Assembly (NCBI GenBank): GCA_947471745.1
Contig: CANJKZ010000008.1
Coordinates: forward strand, 2,086,001-2,150,000
DNA length: 64,000 nt
Reading direction: 5' to 3'
DNA from: Closterium sp. Naga37s-1
Taxonomy: Eukaryota; Streptophyta; Zygnematophyceae; Desmidiales; Closteriaceae
Positions 24,592 through 33,697 of the stretch are shown piece by piece. The notes under the pieces were generated by a model that had not been told where the DNA came from, ran no database searches, and was given only the letters and a program-made list of their open reading frames with translations. The position numbers and the translations under genes were made by a program. Positions within the stretch are counted from its first letter, which is position 1, and every line of letters starts with the position of its first letter.

Positions 24592-25405
24592 TGTCAACGG
24601 GAATTGTGTTTGGCCCCGTCCTCGCTTGGGCGGAGCCGACCGTGGGATCCACGAAATCGCGGGGGACCGTGGAGCCACGAAATCGCGGGGGACCGTGGAG
24701 CCACGAAATCGCGGAGGAACGTGGAGCCAAGAAATCGCGGGGGACCGTGGAGCCACGAAATCACGGGGGACCGTGGATCCACAAAACTGCGGAGGACCGC
24801 GGTGGCCGCGAAACCGCGGGAGGACCGCGAAATACCCGGTCAACCAAGATACCCGGGCGACGTGCGCAAAAGTCGCCGGGGATGTTGTCTACGAAGACGA
24901 TCTCGGGGGTGGTATCCCGAAGTCGACATGGTTGGTGGGCGCCGTCACGGGTGAAGTGTCTGTGCTGGGCGTGTGACGGGGAGTTGGGCGCCAACCAGCT
25001 GCACGCACCTGCGAAGCTGGTGCACCGTTGTCCCGCGGATGCATCGCTGTGCAGCCGACTAACTGCAGCGTTGGCACACCGCGGACGGGCAACGTTGGCA
25101 AGCCGCGACTCTGCTCTGCTGGAGCGCGGTCGACCAAGTCGTGCTGGCACGCGGTCGACCGTGCTGCGCTGGCAGTAGACCAGCAGCCTTGCTAGGTCTG
25201 ATGTAGTTAGTGTTGCCAATGTTGATGCAATCATTCTGAACTTTTATTGTCATGTTTTCCTAGTGAAACTCTTGCCAATTTTCCCCGTGAACTAGCAAGT
25301 AGTGTTAGCACTTGGAAACGACTAAGGAAGGAACGAACGCAGAGATCACACGAGCATCCGTGCCTAGCCCATAGTCTAGCTCCCGTTGCAATAGTTATCT
25401 CCGCA
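24592..25405 (+). repeat. Family A 3' LTR, intact (814 bp)
   Basis: It begins TGTCAACGGG and ends ATCTCCGCA. It matches the three segments of the middle LTR, which add to 797 bases after removing duplications; the 17-base difference is an indel between CCGCGG words. It carries the 26-base tandem unit from 24654 to about 24792. It shows the empty sites for both C and B. It is much longer than the 118-136 base LTRs of the other copia families. Confidence 0.93.
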
Positions 25406-25639
25406 GAGTCAACGTCGCGTCAACATCTCGACGCAGATCGACGAGTCGGCACTACCTTCACCAATGCCGCTCAAGCCGCAGCGTCCGCCATGCATCGACC
25501 CGAGTCAACGGGGTGGTCCGACGGTTCAGGCGTGGATATTCACGATGAATGTATTCTTCGATGCGAACTACGTCTCGTCGGATGCGGCAAAAATTCGCTA
25601 CGCCGTGTCGTTGTTGCGAGGACCCGCAATGGATTGGTG
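25406..25639 (+). pseudogene. gag: Ty3/gypsy Gag fragment (5' part, split)
   Basis: The frame from 25464 (MPLKPQRPP) reads GGPTVQAWIFTMNVFFDANYVSSDAAKIRYAVSLL, shown here only as WIFTMNVFFDA and KIRYAVSLLRGPAMDW. This is typical of Ty3/gypsy chromovirus Gag. It is cut at AMDW by element F, and the protein resumes at 39946 with WRVIVTKPSDYEAL. The last five bases, tggtg, are the left target duplication of F. The left part of the element is not in the window and probably lies beyond the A array, which ends exactly at 25405. Confidence 0.8.
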
Positions 25640-25771
25640 TGTCAGAATAAGAACGAGGAAAAATGAATGAACTAGAAATGAGAGAGGTACAAATAGGAAA
25701 ACCTAGAAAGCTGTACCCCCTAAGGTCTAACCCACTACAGCCTAAACAGGCTATATTATATATGTTTGACA
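25640..25771 (-). repeat. Element F 3' LTR (132 bp)
   Basis: Read on the minus strand it begins TGTCAAACATATATAA and ends ATTCTGACA. The shared box GGCTGTAGTGGGTTAG is present. It pairs with 39814-39945. Confidence 0.95.
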
Positions 25772-26000
25772 CACCCCCATAGGCAAAGTGGGGGAGAACA
25801 AGGGGTCACAAGACCAGTCAAGAGAAGCAAAGCAAGCTCAGGGTGGATCACGAAGTCACCACGCATTCTGAGCACAAGCAAGTGGCCACAAGGCCAGTTC
25901 ACATGCAGATGTTTATAAAGGAGAACAAACAATACAGTGATCACAACCTAGCAGGTGTAAGCATGCAGGTATATGTATAGAGATCACAGTACAAGTAGAG
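25772..26000 (-). promoter_or_regulatory. 3' untranslated region and polypurine tract of F
   Basis: Dyads GGTC-ACAA-GACC at 25804-25815 and GGCC-ACAA-GGCC at 25884-25895 correspond to the paired dyads of the other elements. The polypurine tract (tatgggggtg on the minus strand) abuts the LTR. There is no gene. Confidence 0.55.
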
Positions 26001-26158
26001 TCAAGAAGTAAGCAAGTGAGGCACAGTAGGCACAAGGCCTAGAACAGTACAGAAACGCTGATGATCACAAGGCTGAAGCGCCTTGGTGAACACATCAGCT
26101 GTGTTGGCCTGAGTGGCCACGTAAGCAAGACGAAGCTGACCACGCTGCTGCAACTCTC
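26001..26158 (-). pseudogene. pol: Element F RNase H carboxyl end
   Basis: The minus strand encodes the tail QQRGQLRLAYVATQANTADVF...VPHLLTS with a stop at 26001-26003. It joins RYFLSRE at 33698 once D is removed. The five bases ctctc at 26154-26158 are the target duplication of D. Confidence 0.88.
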
Positions 26159-26287
26159 TGTCGAGACTAGAACGGGTGAAAAGATTGACTAAGGGAAACG
26201 AGATACAAGAGGATATAGCTAACCCTAGGAATATGAAATGGTACACCTAGACTAACAAAAACTAAACATATAAAATATATGTTGACA
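26159..26287 (-). repeat. Element D 3' LTR (129 bp)
   Basis: On the minus strand it begins TGTCAACATATATTTTATAT and ends GTCTCGACA. I see no difference from 33569-33697. Confidence 0.97.
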
Positions 26288-26574
26288 CACCCCCATAGTC
26301 TAGGTGACGGCAGTCCTGTGGAAAGCAACACAAATCTCAGGGTGGGTCTCAAGGACACACACATTCTGAGAGCAAGCAAGGGTCACGTGACCGGTCAGCA
26401 AGAACAAGCAAGGGTCACAAGACCAATCCACAAGAACAAGACAAATCTCAGGGTGGAGCTCAAAGTCACCACACACTCCGAGAGCAAGCAAGAGGCCACA
26501 AGGCCAGTCCACATGCAGGTATATAGCAAATATAATGAGATGCAAGAGTACAAGACAAGCAGGACAAAGCATCT
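26288..26574 (-). promoter_or_regulatory. 3' untranslated region and polypurine tract of D
   Basis: Three dyads are spaced 30-80 bases apart: the perfect palindrome GGTCACGTGACC at 26381-26392, GGTC-ACAA-GACC at 26413-26424 and GGCC-ACAA-GGCC at 26494-26505. Each is preceded on the plus strand by agcaagca-like words. The polypurine tract ctatgggggtgt (minus strand) abuts the LTR. Confidence 0.6.
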
Positions 26575-29500
26575 CTACGTAAGCAAGTGAGGACGGGCAG
26601 GCACAAGGCCAAGCTGGGTGCAGAAACGCTGGTGGTCACAAGGCGGCAACGCCTTGGTGAAGATATCTGCCGTGTTGGCCTCAGAGACCACGCGTCGTAC
26701 GAGTGCCTGGCCACGCTGCTGCAACTCACGCAGAAGGAAGTAACGAAGCTGGATGTGCTTCGACTTCCCAACCAGTCGGGGCTCCTCACACAACAGGACA
26801 GCAGACCTGTTGTCGGCGAACAAGACTGGGGGAGAGCGAGGCCGCTCACCAAGGTCGGTGAGAAGGAAAGACAGCCAGCGAAGCTCCTGAGCGGCCATGG
26901 CCGCAGCGTACACCTCTGCCTCACAGCTGGAACCGGAGTCGGACGACGCCCGAGTCGACCGCCACGAAACAGCACCTGTCCCGAGGCTAAAGGAGTACCC
27001 CTGTGTAGACCGACGCGTCTCCGCGTCGTCGGCCCACGACGAGTCCGAGTAACCTGTGAGTGTAACTGGCTGCTTCCCTCCAAGGACAAGTCCCATGCCT
27101 GATGTACTCGCCACATACTTCGCCACCCTCTTAGCAGCGTACCAGTGGGACGGTCGGTGTCTCCCAGGCGCAACAAAGCGCGCAAGGACGCTAAGAGGGT
27201 AAGCTAGGTCTGGGCGAGTACATGTCATCAGGTACATGAGACAACCCACCAGCTCAGGATATGGACCACTGGGCTCAAATGACTCGTCCGAAGGTGGAGC
27301 CGTGAGCCCATGATCCACACCAAGAGGGGTGAGCTGTACCTTGGAGAACGGGAAGCGAAACCGCGTGAGGATCTGCTCGACCATATGCGACTGCGTCAGC
27401 GTAATGGTGCGAGCTGCCTTGTCCCTAGTGATCTGCAGGCCAAGGTAGTGATGCAGCTCACCAAGGTCAGTGCAAGTGTGTCTCCTCTGCAGTTCCTCCT
27501 TCACGGAGGCCAGTGCGTGTCGGTCGGGAGTGGCAAAGACCAGGTCGTCAACGTAAACAAGAACAAAGAACGGGGTCGAGCCACGGCGGACGAACAGTGA
27601 CGGGTCGGCAGACGACGGAAAGAAGTCAAGCGCTGCAAGGGTCGAGCGAAGTGTGTCGTGCCACTCACGTGGAGCCTGACGCAAGCCGTAGACTGGTCGA
27701 CGCAGCTGCCACTGGGTCCTAGGTGGGAAAGAGCCAGTGAAGCCAGGCGGGCGACGCAGCCAGATCTGCTCGTGCAGGCTCCCCTGAAGGAACGCGGTGG
27801 AAAAGTCTAGAGAGTGCAACTCGTAGTCGCGCTGGGCTGCAATGTGCAGCAACAACCGAAGAGTACTCATCTTCGGGGTGGGAGCGAAGGTCTGGAAGAA
27901 GTCCACCCCCGCTCGCTGACTGAAGCCTCTCGCCACATAGCGCGCCTTGAACACTGGTGGTGATCCAGGCGGCCGCTTCACCTTGTAGAGCCATCGGCCA
28001 CTGACGACGTTCGTCCCAGGTGGTGGGACTGCGTCGACGTAAGTGCCTGTGGACCTATAAGATGCCATCTCTGCCTCCTCAGCTGCTATCCAGTACGAGG
28101 CCCAAGGTCCCGAGACCGCCTCAGCGTGAGTGCGAGGGATCGGAATGTCAAGAGCGTCTGGATCCCCCTCAGGGGCAAGCAGCATGGCGCAGAGATGAGG
28201 AACAGCGGCCGCAAGGAAACCAAGCTCAAACTGCCTGTCCTCCAGGACCTCCAAGGGAAAGACAGGAGCACCCCCAGAGGACGGAGAACGAGCAGCGCCA
28301 CTCACCAGGTGAGCGGCGTAGTCAAGGCGGTGGGAAGAGGCAAAGTCAGCGACAGTGGTAACAAGTGCTGAGACAGACGACAAGGGTGCAGTCGGGTGAG
28401 TGACCAACGCGGACAAAACACGGGAGACAACAGGACGGGAGGCACGAAGGTAGTCGGACAACGGGTCGTGAAGCACAGTGAGGGACGACTCAGGGGGCTG
28501 TGGAAGGACGGGAGGAGGTGGAACACGAGAGCGAAGAACGAGGTGGAACGGACCGTCTGCACGGTAACGGGACCGACGACGCTCAGGGGACACAGCACGA
28601 CTGAGGGGAGAACGACGAGTCCACTGGGACGAGGAAAGGGACTCAACAGGGGGAACAGGAGGGGACGGTAGGGGACCACGAACAAAGCGTGCAGGTGATG
28701 GGTCGGGGAGGTCGCGTAGTCGCAGTCGGTGCTGCTCCGCCTCCTCTGGCGTCTGCTGCGACGGTACCGGCCCCTGCTGCTGCTCCTGTGGCTCCGCCTC
28801 TGCCCTCTCCTGCTGCGACTGCAGCTGCACCCGCTGCTGGGACCGGGACTCCTCCTCTACTCTCTCCTGCTGGGTCTGTAACTGCACCTGCTGCTGCGGG
28901 TGGGACTCCTGCTCTACCCTCTCCTGGTGCGGCGGTGACTGCTCCTCTACTCGCTCCTGCCGGGTCTGTAACTGCACCTGCTGCTGCGGGTGGGACTCCT
29001 GCTCTACCCTCTCCTGGTGCGGCCGTGACTCCTCCTCTACCCTCTCCTGCTGCGGCTGTGACTCCTCCTCTACTCTCTCGTGCTGCTGCTGCTGCTGCTG
29101 CTGTGCCCTCTCAAACCGCGCACGCTCCTCCCTCTCCAACTGGAAGAGACGCTGCTCACGGGTCAGGAAACGTACAGTGCGCGGTGTAGGCGCCACAGTG
29201 CCAGTGCCTCCAGCTCCAGCACCCCCAGAAACAACACCTCCACCGTCGACACCCCCGGAGCCTCCAGTGCCTCCCGCAGTAGCACCCCCGGGCTCCGCAG
29301 AAACCAGCCGCAGAGAAGAACGAGGAGGGAACTGCGGGACGGACGGGAAGCCAGGGGGTGACGCGGGGCGAGGCCGCCGGCTCGAGGCTGCCGTGTCCTC
29401 CACGGGAGTGACCTCCACACCCACAACCCCTGCACCCCCAGAGCCGTCACCACCAGCTCCTGCAGCCCCAGTACCCTCACCCTCCGCAACTGCACCTCCC

Positions 29501-32500
29501 GCACCCTCAAACACGACACGGACTGGACGCTGCGGGGGGGACGACTGCGGAGTGACGTGCGACACACCTGACGGGGCAGGACGCGAAGGGGGGGAGGCTA
29601 CCGGGGCGACTGGGGGGGGCTCAAGGGTGAGGAACAGCGGGGGGGAAAAGGCCTCAGTACCTCGGTGGGGGCGACTCCTGTAGTAACAGACAGACTCGTC
29701 GAACGAGACGTCCTGAGAAGCGAAGAACTGGTAGGTGGCCGGGTCGTAGAACAACCAGCCGGAGGCGTCCAAAGGGAAACCAAGAAAGACGCAGGCACGG
29801 GTGCGCGGAGACAACTTGTTCGCGCCAGGGGCGCGAACGTGAGCCAGAGAGCCCCAGACACGGAAGTCAGCTGCTACGCCCGGAGAACCTGTCCAAAGGG
29901 AGACCGGCGTCACCCGTGGCCGTGCGTCACTAGGCCACAGGTTCAGCTGGTGCGCGGCGTAGCGGACTGCCTGGGGCCACAAGAACTGGGGGGCACCGGC
30001 ATGGCACATGGAGGTCCGGGCAACCTCCATGACCAGGCCGATGCGACGCTCGGCTACCCCGTTCTGCTGCGGCGAGGCTGGTAACGTGTAAGACTGGATA
30101 ATCCCCCGACCCTGACAGAACGTCTCCAGTCGAGTGGAAGAGAACTCACCACCACGATCCGAGTGTAGACGGAGCCCACACAGGCCCTGGGCGCCACCCC
30201 TCGCTAGTAGCCACGGCTCGAGGACGGTAGGCACGTCGGCCTTCCGTCGCAAAGGGAAAACCGTGGTGTAGCGGGAGTAGTCGTCCACCACAATCAGGAA
30301 GTAGCGCTCCTGACGTGGGCCAAGGACCGGGGAGGGGCCCCAGACGTCCAAGTGCAGGGTCTGGAAGGGAGACGTGGTGGGGGGGAACGAGGAGGAGTGA
30401 GGGGCAGCGCGCTGCCGACCCTCGACGCAAGGAGTGCACGGCGGCGCTGGAGAGCGGGGAAGCGGGGCAAGCGACGCTGGGAGACCTGAGACCAGACGGT
30501 GACGTGCCATCCTACTGAGACGTGGGAACGACGGGTGACCTAGACGGTGGTGCCAGAGGACCGACGGGTGGGTGAGGGACCGACAGTCACACGACACAGC
30601 GGCTACCTGACCTGACCTGACCAGACCTGACCCAGTGTGGTGGGACCCGGTGTGTAGTGAGTACAGACCAGAGCCCGGCTCCCTGCGAAAGGTGGCCAGA
30701 GGGGCCCCAGTGGTACCGACTGTGCAGGAGGCAACTGACTCCTCTAAGGGAAAAGTGGTGACTACTCCGAGGTCGTGGAGGTGGCTGACACCCACCAGGT
30801 TCCTAGAGAACGAGGGGGTGTAGTAACCTGTAAGGACCCCAGAGGGAGCAGCCGGACACGGGAGAGTGGTGGTGCTGCGAGCAAACACAGGTCCCACAGA
30901 GGGGTCGGCCAAGGCAACAGTGACGGGGGTGCGTAGTGGTGTGAGGTCGGCGCGGTCACGAAAGAAGCTGGACGCCCCAGAGTCGAGTGTGAACGATAGG
31001 GACGCAGTCTCGGTGGTCGAACCTGGACAAGCTACGCTAGCAGGGAAAGCACTAGCAACCTCTACAGCACCTAAGCTAGAGAAACAGGAATAGTACGCAA
31101 AATCATCAACAATAGAGTCATCGGCATACATCACAGACATAGAACGCACAGCCTCATCTAACTGAGGTGCAGTCATGCTATACAACTGCGGGCCAACAGA
31201 ACGAGCCAGTGAGGCCCAATCGGGGACAGTGCGGGTGGGGCCAAACTGCGCACGGTAGCGGTCAGTGAGCTGTGCAAAGCACTGACCCGGGGGGTGGAAG
31301 CTGCCACAAGGGTAGCCTCCACGCGGCCCAGTCAGCACCCTATACTGGCAGGGGGGGTGCTGGGCTGGACCACGCGACGTCCAGCTGGGCGGGCCGCTGC
31401 TGCTGACAGAGCTCCCGGGTCCAGGGGACCTCCACTGCTGCTGCGGCGTCTGCTGGCGCTGGCCCTGGAACTGCTGCTGCCGCTGCTGCTGTGGCTGCTG
31501 CTGGTGAGGCTGCTGCTGCTGGGGGGCCCCACTACCTCCACCTCCACTGCCTCCTCCTCCGCCTCCTCCACCACTCCCACCCCCTCCACCTCCTCCACCA
31601 CCACCCCCTACGCCACCTCCACCACCGCCCCCTCCGCCACCCCCACCACCGCCCCCTCCGCCACCCCCACCACTGCCACCACCTCCTCCCTTCTTACCCC
31701 CCTTCTTGCCCCCTTTGTTGCCAAGGGCAACGGCTGCCACCTCTGGTACAGTGGCAACAGACGCCGAATCGACAGGGGAAGCTAGGAAGGACGGAGCACA
31801 TCCCTCAAAGATGGGGGGGAGGGCAGTACCGGAGGCAGCAGCAAGGGAACGGGCAAGGTCCTCAACAGCAGTGAGCCTCTTCTCAAAGAGGTCAATGGTG
31901 AGGGACATGGGGTTAACAGTGAGAAAGTGGTCACGGGCTGTAGCAAAACGGTCAGGGAGGCGGGTGGACAGCAGGTTCAGTGTCATCCACATCGGGGGGG
32001 GGTTGGCGGCAAGTAGGGCATCATCAGGGGCAGCACAACGGAGCTGGGCATCAAGCGAGCGCAAGTGCAGCACAAGGTCAGGGACGCGGTGAAACGAGGG
32101 CAGGTCAGGAAATAGGAAGGGCAGTACAAGCCGACCGAGGGAAGCAGTGGTTGGGGTGGAATAACGTTTGACGACAGCATCAAACAGGCCCTTGGCCGTC
32201 ACCTCCTGCTCGAAGTGCTGCTGCTCTGTCAGGGGCAGGAGATCGGTGATGGCGAGCACTGTGGCGTCGTCCCGCGCCGCCCACCGGCTGGCCGCCAGCT
32301 GCAGCTTCTCAAAGCGAGCTTCCTCTTCGTCCGACGGGGAGGAACCTAAGGGGTCGGGTTCCTTCGGGGCTACGAGTTTGCCCGTGGCATGGTCCAGAAG
32401 GCGAACGTCGTTCTCGATCCTACTCCCTAGGAAAATCTTGAGTTTGCGGAGCCATCCTGGGAAGTCTACCGGCCTACCCTCAGGATCAAACGTGAGAATA

Positions 32501-32514
32501 CGAGAAGTGGCCAT
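26575..32514 (-). CDS. gag-pol: Element D Gag-Pol polyprotein, intact
   Basis: The frame has 1979 codons from MATSRILTFDPEGRPVDFPGW. A capsid-like domain fills about residues 1-250. A poly-Gly then Gln-rich tract covers about 270-360. A Cys-His module C-X13-C-X3-H-X4-C is near residues 390-412. Protease has TLDSGASS at about 510. Integrase has acidic residues in HLDVWGP (about 723), HSDRGGEF (about 783) and NGVAE (about 819). A linker carries Glu/Gln-rich ERVEEES repeats. RT has YVDD at about 1655, and RNase H has YSDSSWADD at about 1825. Unlike B, C, E, F and G it has no LREWY unit. All catalytic motifs look intact. As a copia polyprotein it would assemble particles, copy RNA and integrate the copy. 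Confidence 0.96.
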   Translation of the reverse strand: MATSRILTFDPEGRPVDFPGWLRKLKIFLGSRIENDVRLLDHATGKLVAPKEPDPLGSSPSDEEEARFEKLQLAASRWAARDDATVLAITDLLPLTEQQHFEQEVTAKGLFDAVVKRYSTPTTASLGRLVLPFLFPDLPSFHRVPDLVLHLRSLDAQLRCAAPDDALLAANPPPMWMTLNLLSTRLPDRFATARDHFLTVNPMSLTIDLFEKRLTAVEDLARSLAAASGTALPPIFEGCAPSFLASPVDSASVATVPEVAAVALGNKGGKKGGKKGGGGGSGGGGGGGGGGGGGGGGGGGGVGGGGGGGGGGGSGGGGGGGGSGGGGSGAPQQQQPHQQQPQQQRQQQFQGQRQQTPQQQWRSPGPGSSVSSSGPPSWTSRGPAQHPPCQYRVLTGPRGGYPCGSFHPPGQCFAQLTDRYRAQFGPTRTVPDWASLARSVGPQLYSMTAPQLDEAVRSMSVMYADDSIVDDFAYYSCFSSLGAVEVASAFPASVACPGSTTETASLSFTLDSGASSFFRDRADLTPLRTPVTVALADPSVGPVFARSTTTLPCPAAPSGVLTGYYTPSFSRNLVGVSHLHDLGVVTTFPLEESVASCTVGTTGAPLATFRREPGSGLYSLHTGSHHTGSGLVRSGQVAAVSCDCRSLTHPSVLWHHRLGHPSFPRLSRMARHRLVSGLPASLAPLPRSPAPPCTPCVEGRQRAAPHSSSFPPTTSPFQTLHLDVWGPSPVLGPRQERYFLIVVDDYSRYTTVFPLRRKADVPTVLEPWLLARGGAQGLCGLRLHSDRGGEFSSTRLETFCQGRGIIQSYTLPASPQQNGVAERRIGLVMEVARTSMCHAGAPQFLWPQAVRYAAHQLNLWPSDARPRVTPVSLWTGSPGVAADFRVWGSLAHVRAPGANKLSPRTRACVFLGFPLDASGWLFYDPATYQFFASQDVSFDESVCYYRSRPHRGTEAFSPPLFLTLEPPPVAPVASPPSRPAPSGVSHVTPQSSPPQRPVRVVFEGAGGAVAEGEGTGAAGAGGDGSGGAGVVGVEVTPVEDTAASSRRPRPASPPGFPSVPQFPPRSSLRLVSAEPGGATAGGTGGSGGVDGGGVVSGGAGAGGTGTVAPTPRTVRFLTREQRLFQLEREERARFERAQQQQQQQHERVEEESQPQQERVEEESRPHQERVEQESHPQQQVQLQTRQERVEEQSPPHQERVEQESHPQQQVQLQTQQERVEEESRSQQRVQLQSQQERAEAEPQEQQQGPVPSQQTPEEAEQHRLRLRDLPDPSPARFVRGPLPSPPVPPVESLSSSQWTRRSPLSRAVSPERRRSRYRADGPFHLVLRSRVPPPPVLPQPPESSLTVLHDPLSDYLRASRPVVSRVLSALVTHPTAPLSSVSALVTTVADFASSHRLDYAAHLVSGAARSPSSGGAPVFPLEVLEDRQFELGFLAAAVPHLCAMLLAPEGDPDALDIPIPRTHAEAVSGPWASYWIAAEEAEMASYRSTGTYVDAVPPPGTNVVSGRWLYKVKRPPGSPPVFKARYVARGFSQRAGVDFFQTFAPTPKMSTLRLLLHIAAQRDYELHSLDFSTAFLQGSLHEQIWLRRPPGFTGSFPPRTQWQLRRPVYGLRQAPREWHDTLRSTLAALDFFPSSADPSLFVRRGSTPFFVLVYVDDLVFATPDRHALASVKEELQRRHTCTDLGELHHYLGLQITRDKAARTITLTQSHMVEQILTRFRFPFSKVQLTPLGVDHGLTAPPSDESFEPSGPYPELVGCLMYLMTCTRPDLAYPLSVLARFVAPGRHRPSHWYAAKRVAKYVASTSGMGLVLGGKQPVTLTGYSDSSWADDAETRRSTQGYSFSLGTGAVSWRSTRASSDSGSSCEAEVYAAAMAAQELRWLSFLLTDLGERPRSPPVLFADNRSAVLLCEEPRLVGKSKHIQLRYFLLRELQQRGQALVRRVVSEANTADIFTKALPPCDHQRFCTQLGLVPARPHLLT
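28770..29110 (-). repeat. Glu/Gln-rich repeats in the D integrase-RT linker
   Basis: The minus strand encodes a Gln run followed by repeated units like QERVEEESQPQ and QERVEQESHPQ, roughly 11-13 residues each. A longer duplication of about 120 bases is visible (28860-28920 compared with 28975-29040). The strongly charged pattern could form extended helix or coiled coil; that is inference. Confidence 0.75.
31435..31735 (-). repeat. Poly-Gly and Gln-rich tract in D Gag
   Basis: The minus strand encodes about 60 residues of nearly pure glycine with a few Ser and Val, then a Gln/Pro/His-rich stretch (QQQPHQQQPQQQ). It immediately precedes the Cys-His module, the same position as the Gly-rich tract in B. 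Confidence 0.85.
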
Positions 32515-33554
32515 GGGAGGAGGCCCTGGCGCGAGGGCAATGAACGGGCACGCTCGGGTGGGGTCTAGTACGTTTGAGAGCGGTACCAGGTGGTTCAGTG
32601 AGGTGGATAGCGGCTGGTTACTGGTGTGGTGACGGGAACGGGTGGGGCAGCAGCTCTGGCTGGTATAGGTGGGGCAGTGGGTGCAGTTCTGTGCGGTGCT
32701 GCGTGGTTCTGTGCAGTTCTGCCCTGTTCAGTGCGGTGCTGCACGGTTCTGTGCGAGGGAGAGTACCGGGTGGGGTAGCAGCTCTGGCTAGTGTGGGTGG
32801 GTCAGCAGGTAAGGTTCTGGGCGGCGCCGCACGATTCTGTGCTGTTCTGCGCAGTTCTGTGCGGTTCTGCCCGGTTCTGCGCGGTTCTGCACGGTTCAGT
32901 GCGGTTCTGCCCGGTTCTGCGCGGTTCTGCACGGTTCAGTGCGGTGGAGAGTACGGGGTGGGGTAGCAGCTCTGGCTGGTGCGGATGGGTCAGCAGGTAA
33001 GGTTCTGGGCGGTGTCGCACGGTTTTGTGCGTTTCTACGCGGTGCTGTACGGTTCTGGGCGGGGGAGAGTAACTGGTGGGGCGGCTGGGACGGGTGGTAC
33101 AGCGGGCACCAGGTGGGTCAGCGGGGACGGGTGAGACGGTACCGCAGCTGGCGGGCTGTGCGTGCGTGCGGCTATTGCTGCGCGTGCGTGCAGCTATGGC
33201 CGCGCGTGCATGCTGCCAATGCCGTGCGTGCGTGCTCCTAATGCCGCGCGTGCGTACGGCTAATGCTGCACGTGCGTGCGGCTAATGCTGCGCGTGCGCG
33301 CGGTCGCATGTGCGGCTACGACTGCACGTGCGCATGGGCCTGCTGCGCGCTAGCGGGCTGGCGAGCTACGCACGGGGCAGAAAACGGGTGAGGCGCGGGT
33401 GAAAAAAAAACGGGTGACGCTCTGGGCTAAACGGATGACGCGCTCAGGGCACTACGGGTGACGCGCGAGCTAAGGGGGGGGTAGCAGGGCGCTTCGGGTA
33501 TTAAGTGGCTACGTTCCTAGGTCGGGGCACGGGGCGGTGGGCCCATAGGGTCGA
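32515..33554 (-). repeat. Leader of D with 11-bp repeats
   Basis: The plus strand shows many copies of an 11-base word like cggttctgcgc or cggttctgtgc at about 32680-33060. A gcgtgcgtgc-type repeat lies at about 33140-33340. Open frames in this stretch arise from the repeats. I see no gene here. Confidence 0.75.
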
Positions 33555-33568
33555 CTAGCTCTATACCA
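33555..33568 (-). other. Primer-binding site of D
   Basis: On the minus strand TGGTATAGAGCTAG follows the 5' LTR. It is close to the initiator-tRNA site TGGTATCAGAGC. Confidence 0.8.
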
Positions 33569-33697
33569 TGTCGAGACTAGAACGGGTGAAAAGATTGACT
33601 AAGGGAAACGAGATACAAGAGGATATAGCTAACCCTAGGAATATGAAATGGTACACCTAGACTAACAAAAACTAAACATATAAAATATATGTTGACA
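33569..33697 (-). repeat. Element D 5' LTR (129 bp)
   Basis: It is the direct-repeat partner of 26159-26287 with no visible difference, and is followed by the ctctc duplication. Confidence 0.97.

Larger units (their letters stand above)
19119..25405 (+). mobile_element. Ty1/copia element A2 (internal region plus 3' LTR)
   Basis: A full-length internal region runs from 19119 to 24591 and is followed by an intact 814-base LTR. Its 5' LTR is the middle LTR shared with A1, so the locus reads internal-LTR-internal-LTR. Three parts of the polyprotein lie in one frame separated by two UAG codons (19884 and 21138). The sequence after the 5' LTR, tggtgcggtgagcg, does not match the initiator-tRNA site well. 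Confidence 0.93.
26159..33697 (-). mobile_element. Ty1/copia element D, complete and apparently intact
   Basis: The element is 7539 bases long with LTRs identical across 129 bases, a ctctc duplication on both sides (26154-26158 and 33698-33702), a good primer site and a single 1979-codon polyprotein without a stop. It is inserted in the RNase H of F. By these signs it is the best candidate for an active, autonomous element in the window. It is related to the decayed H at the right edge. Confidence 0.97.
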
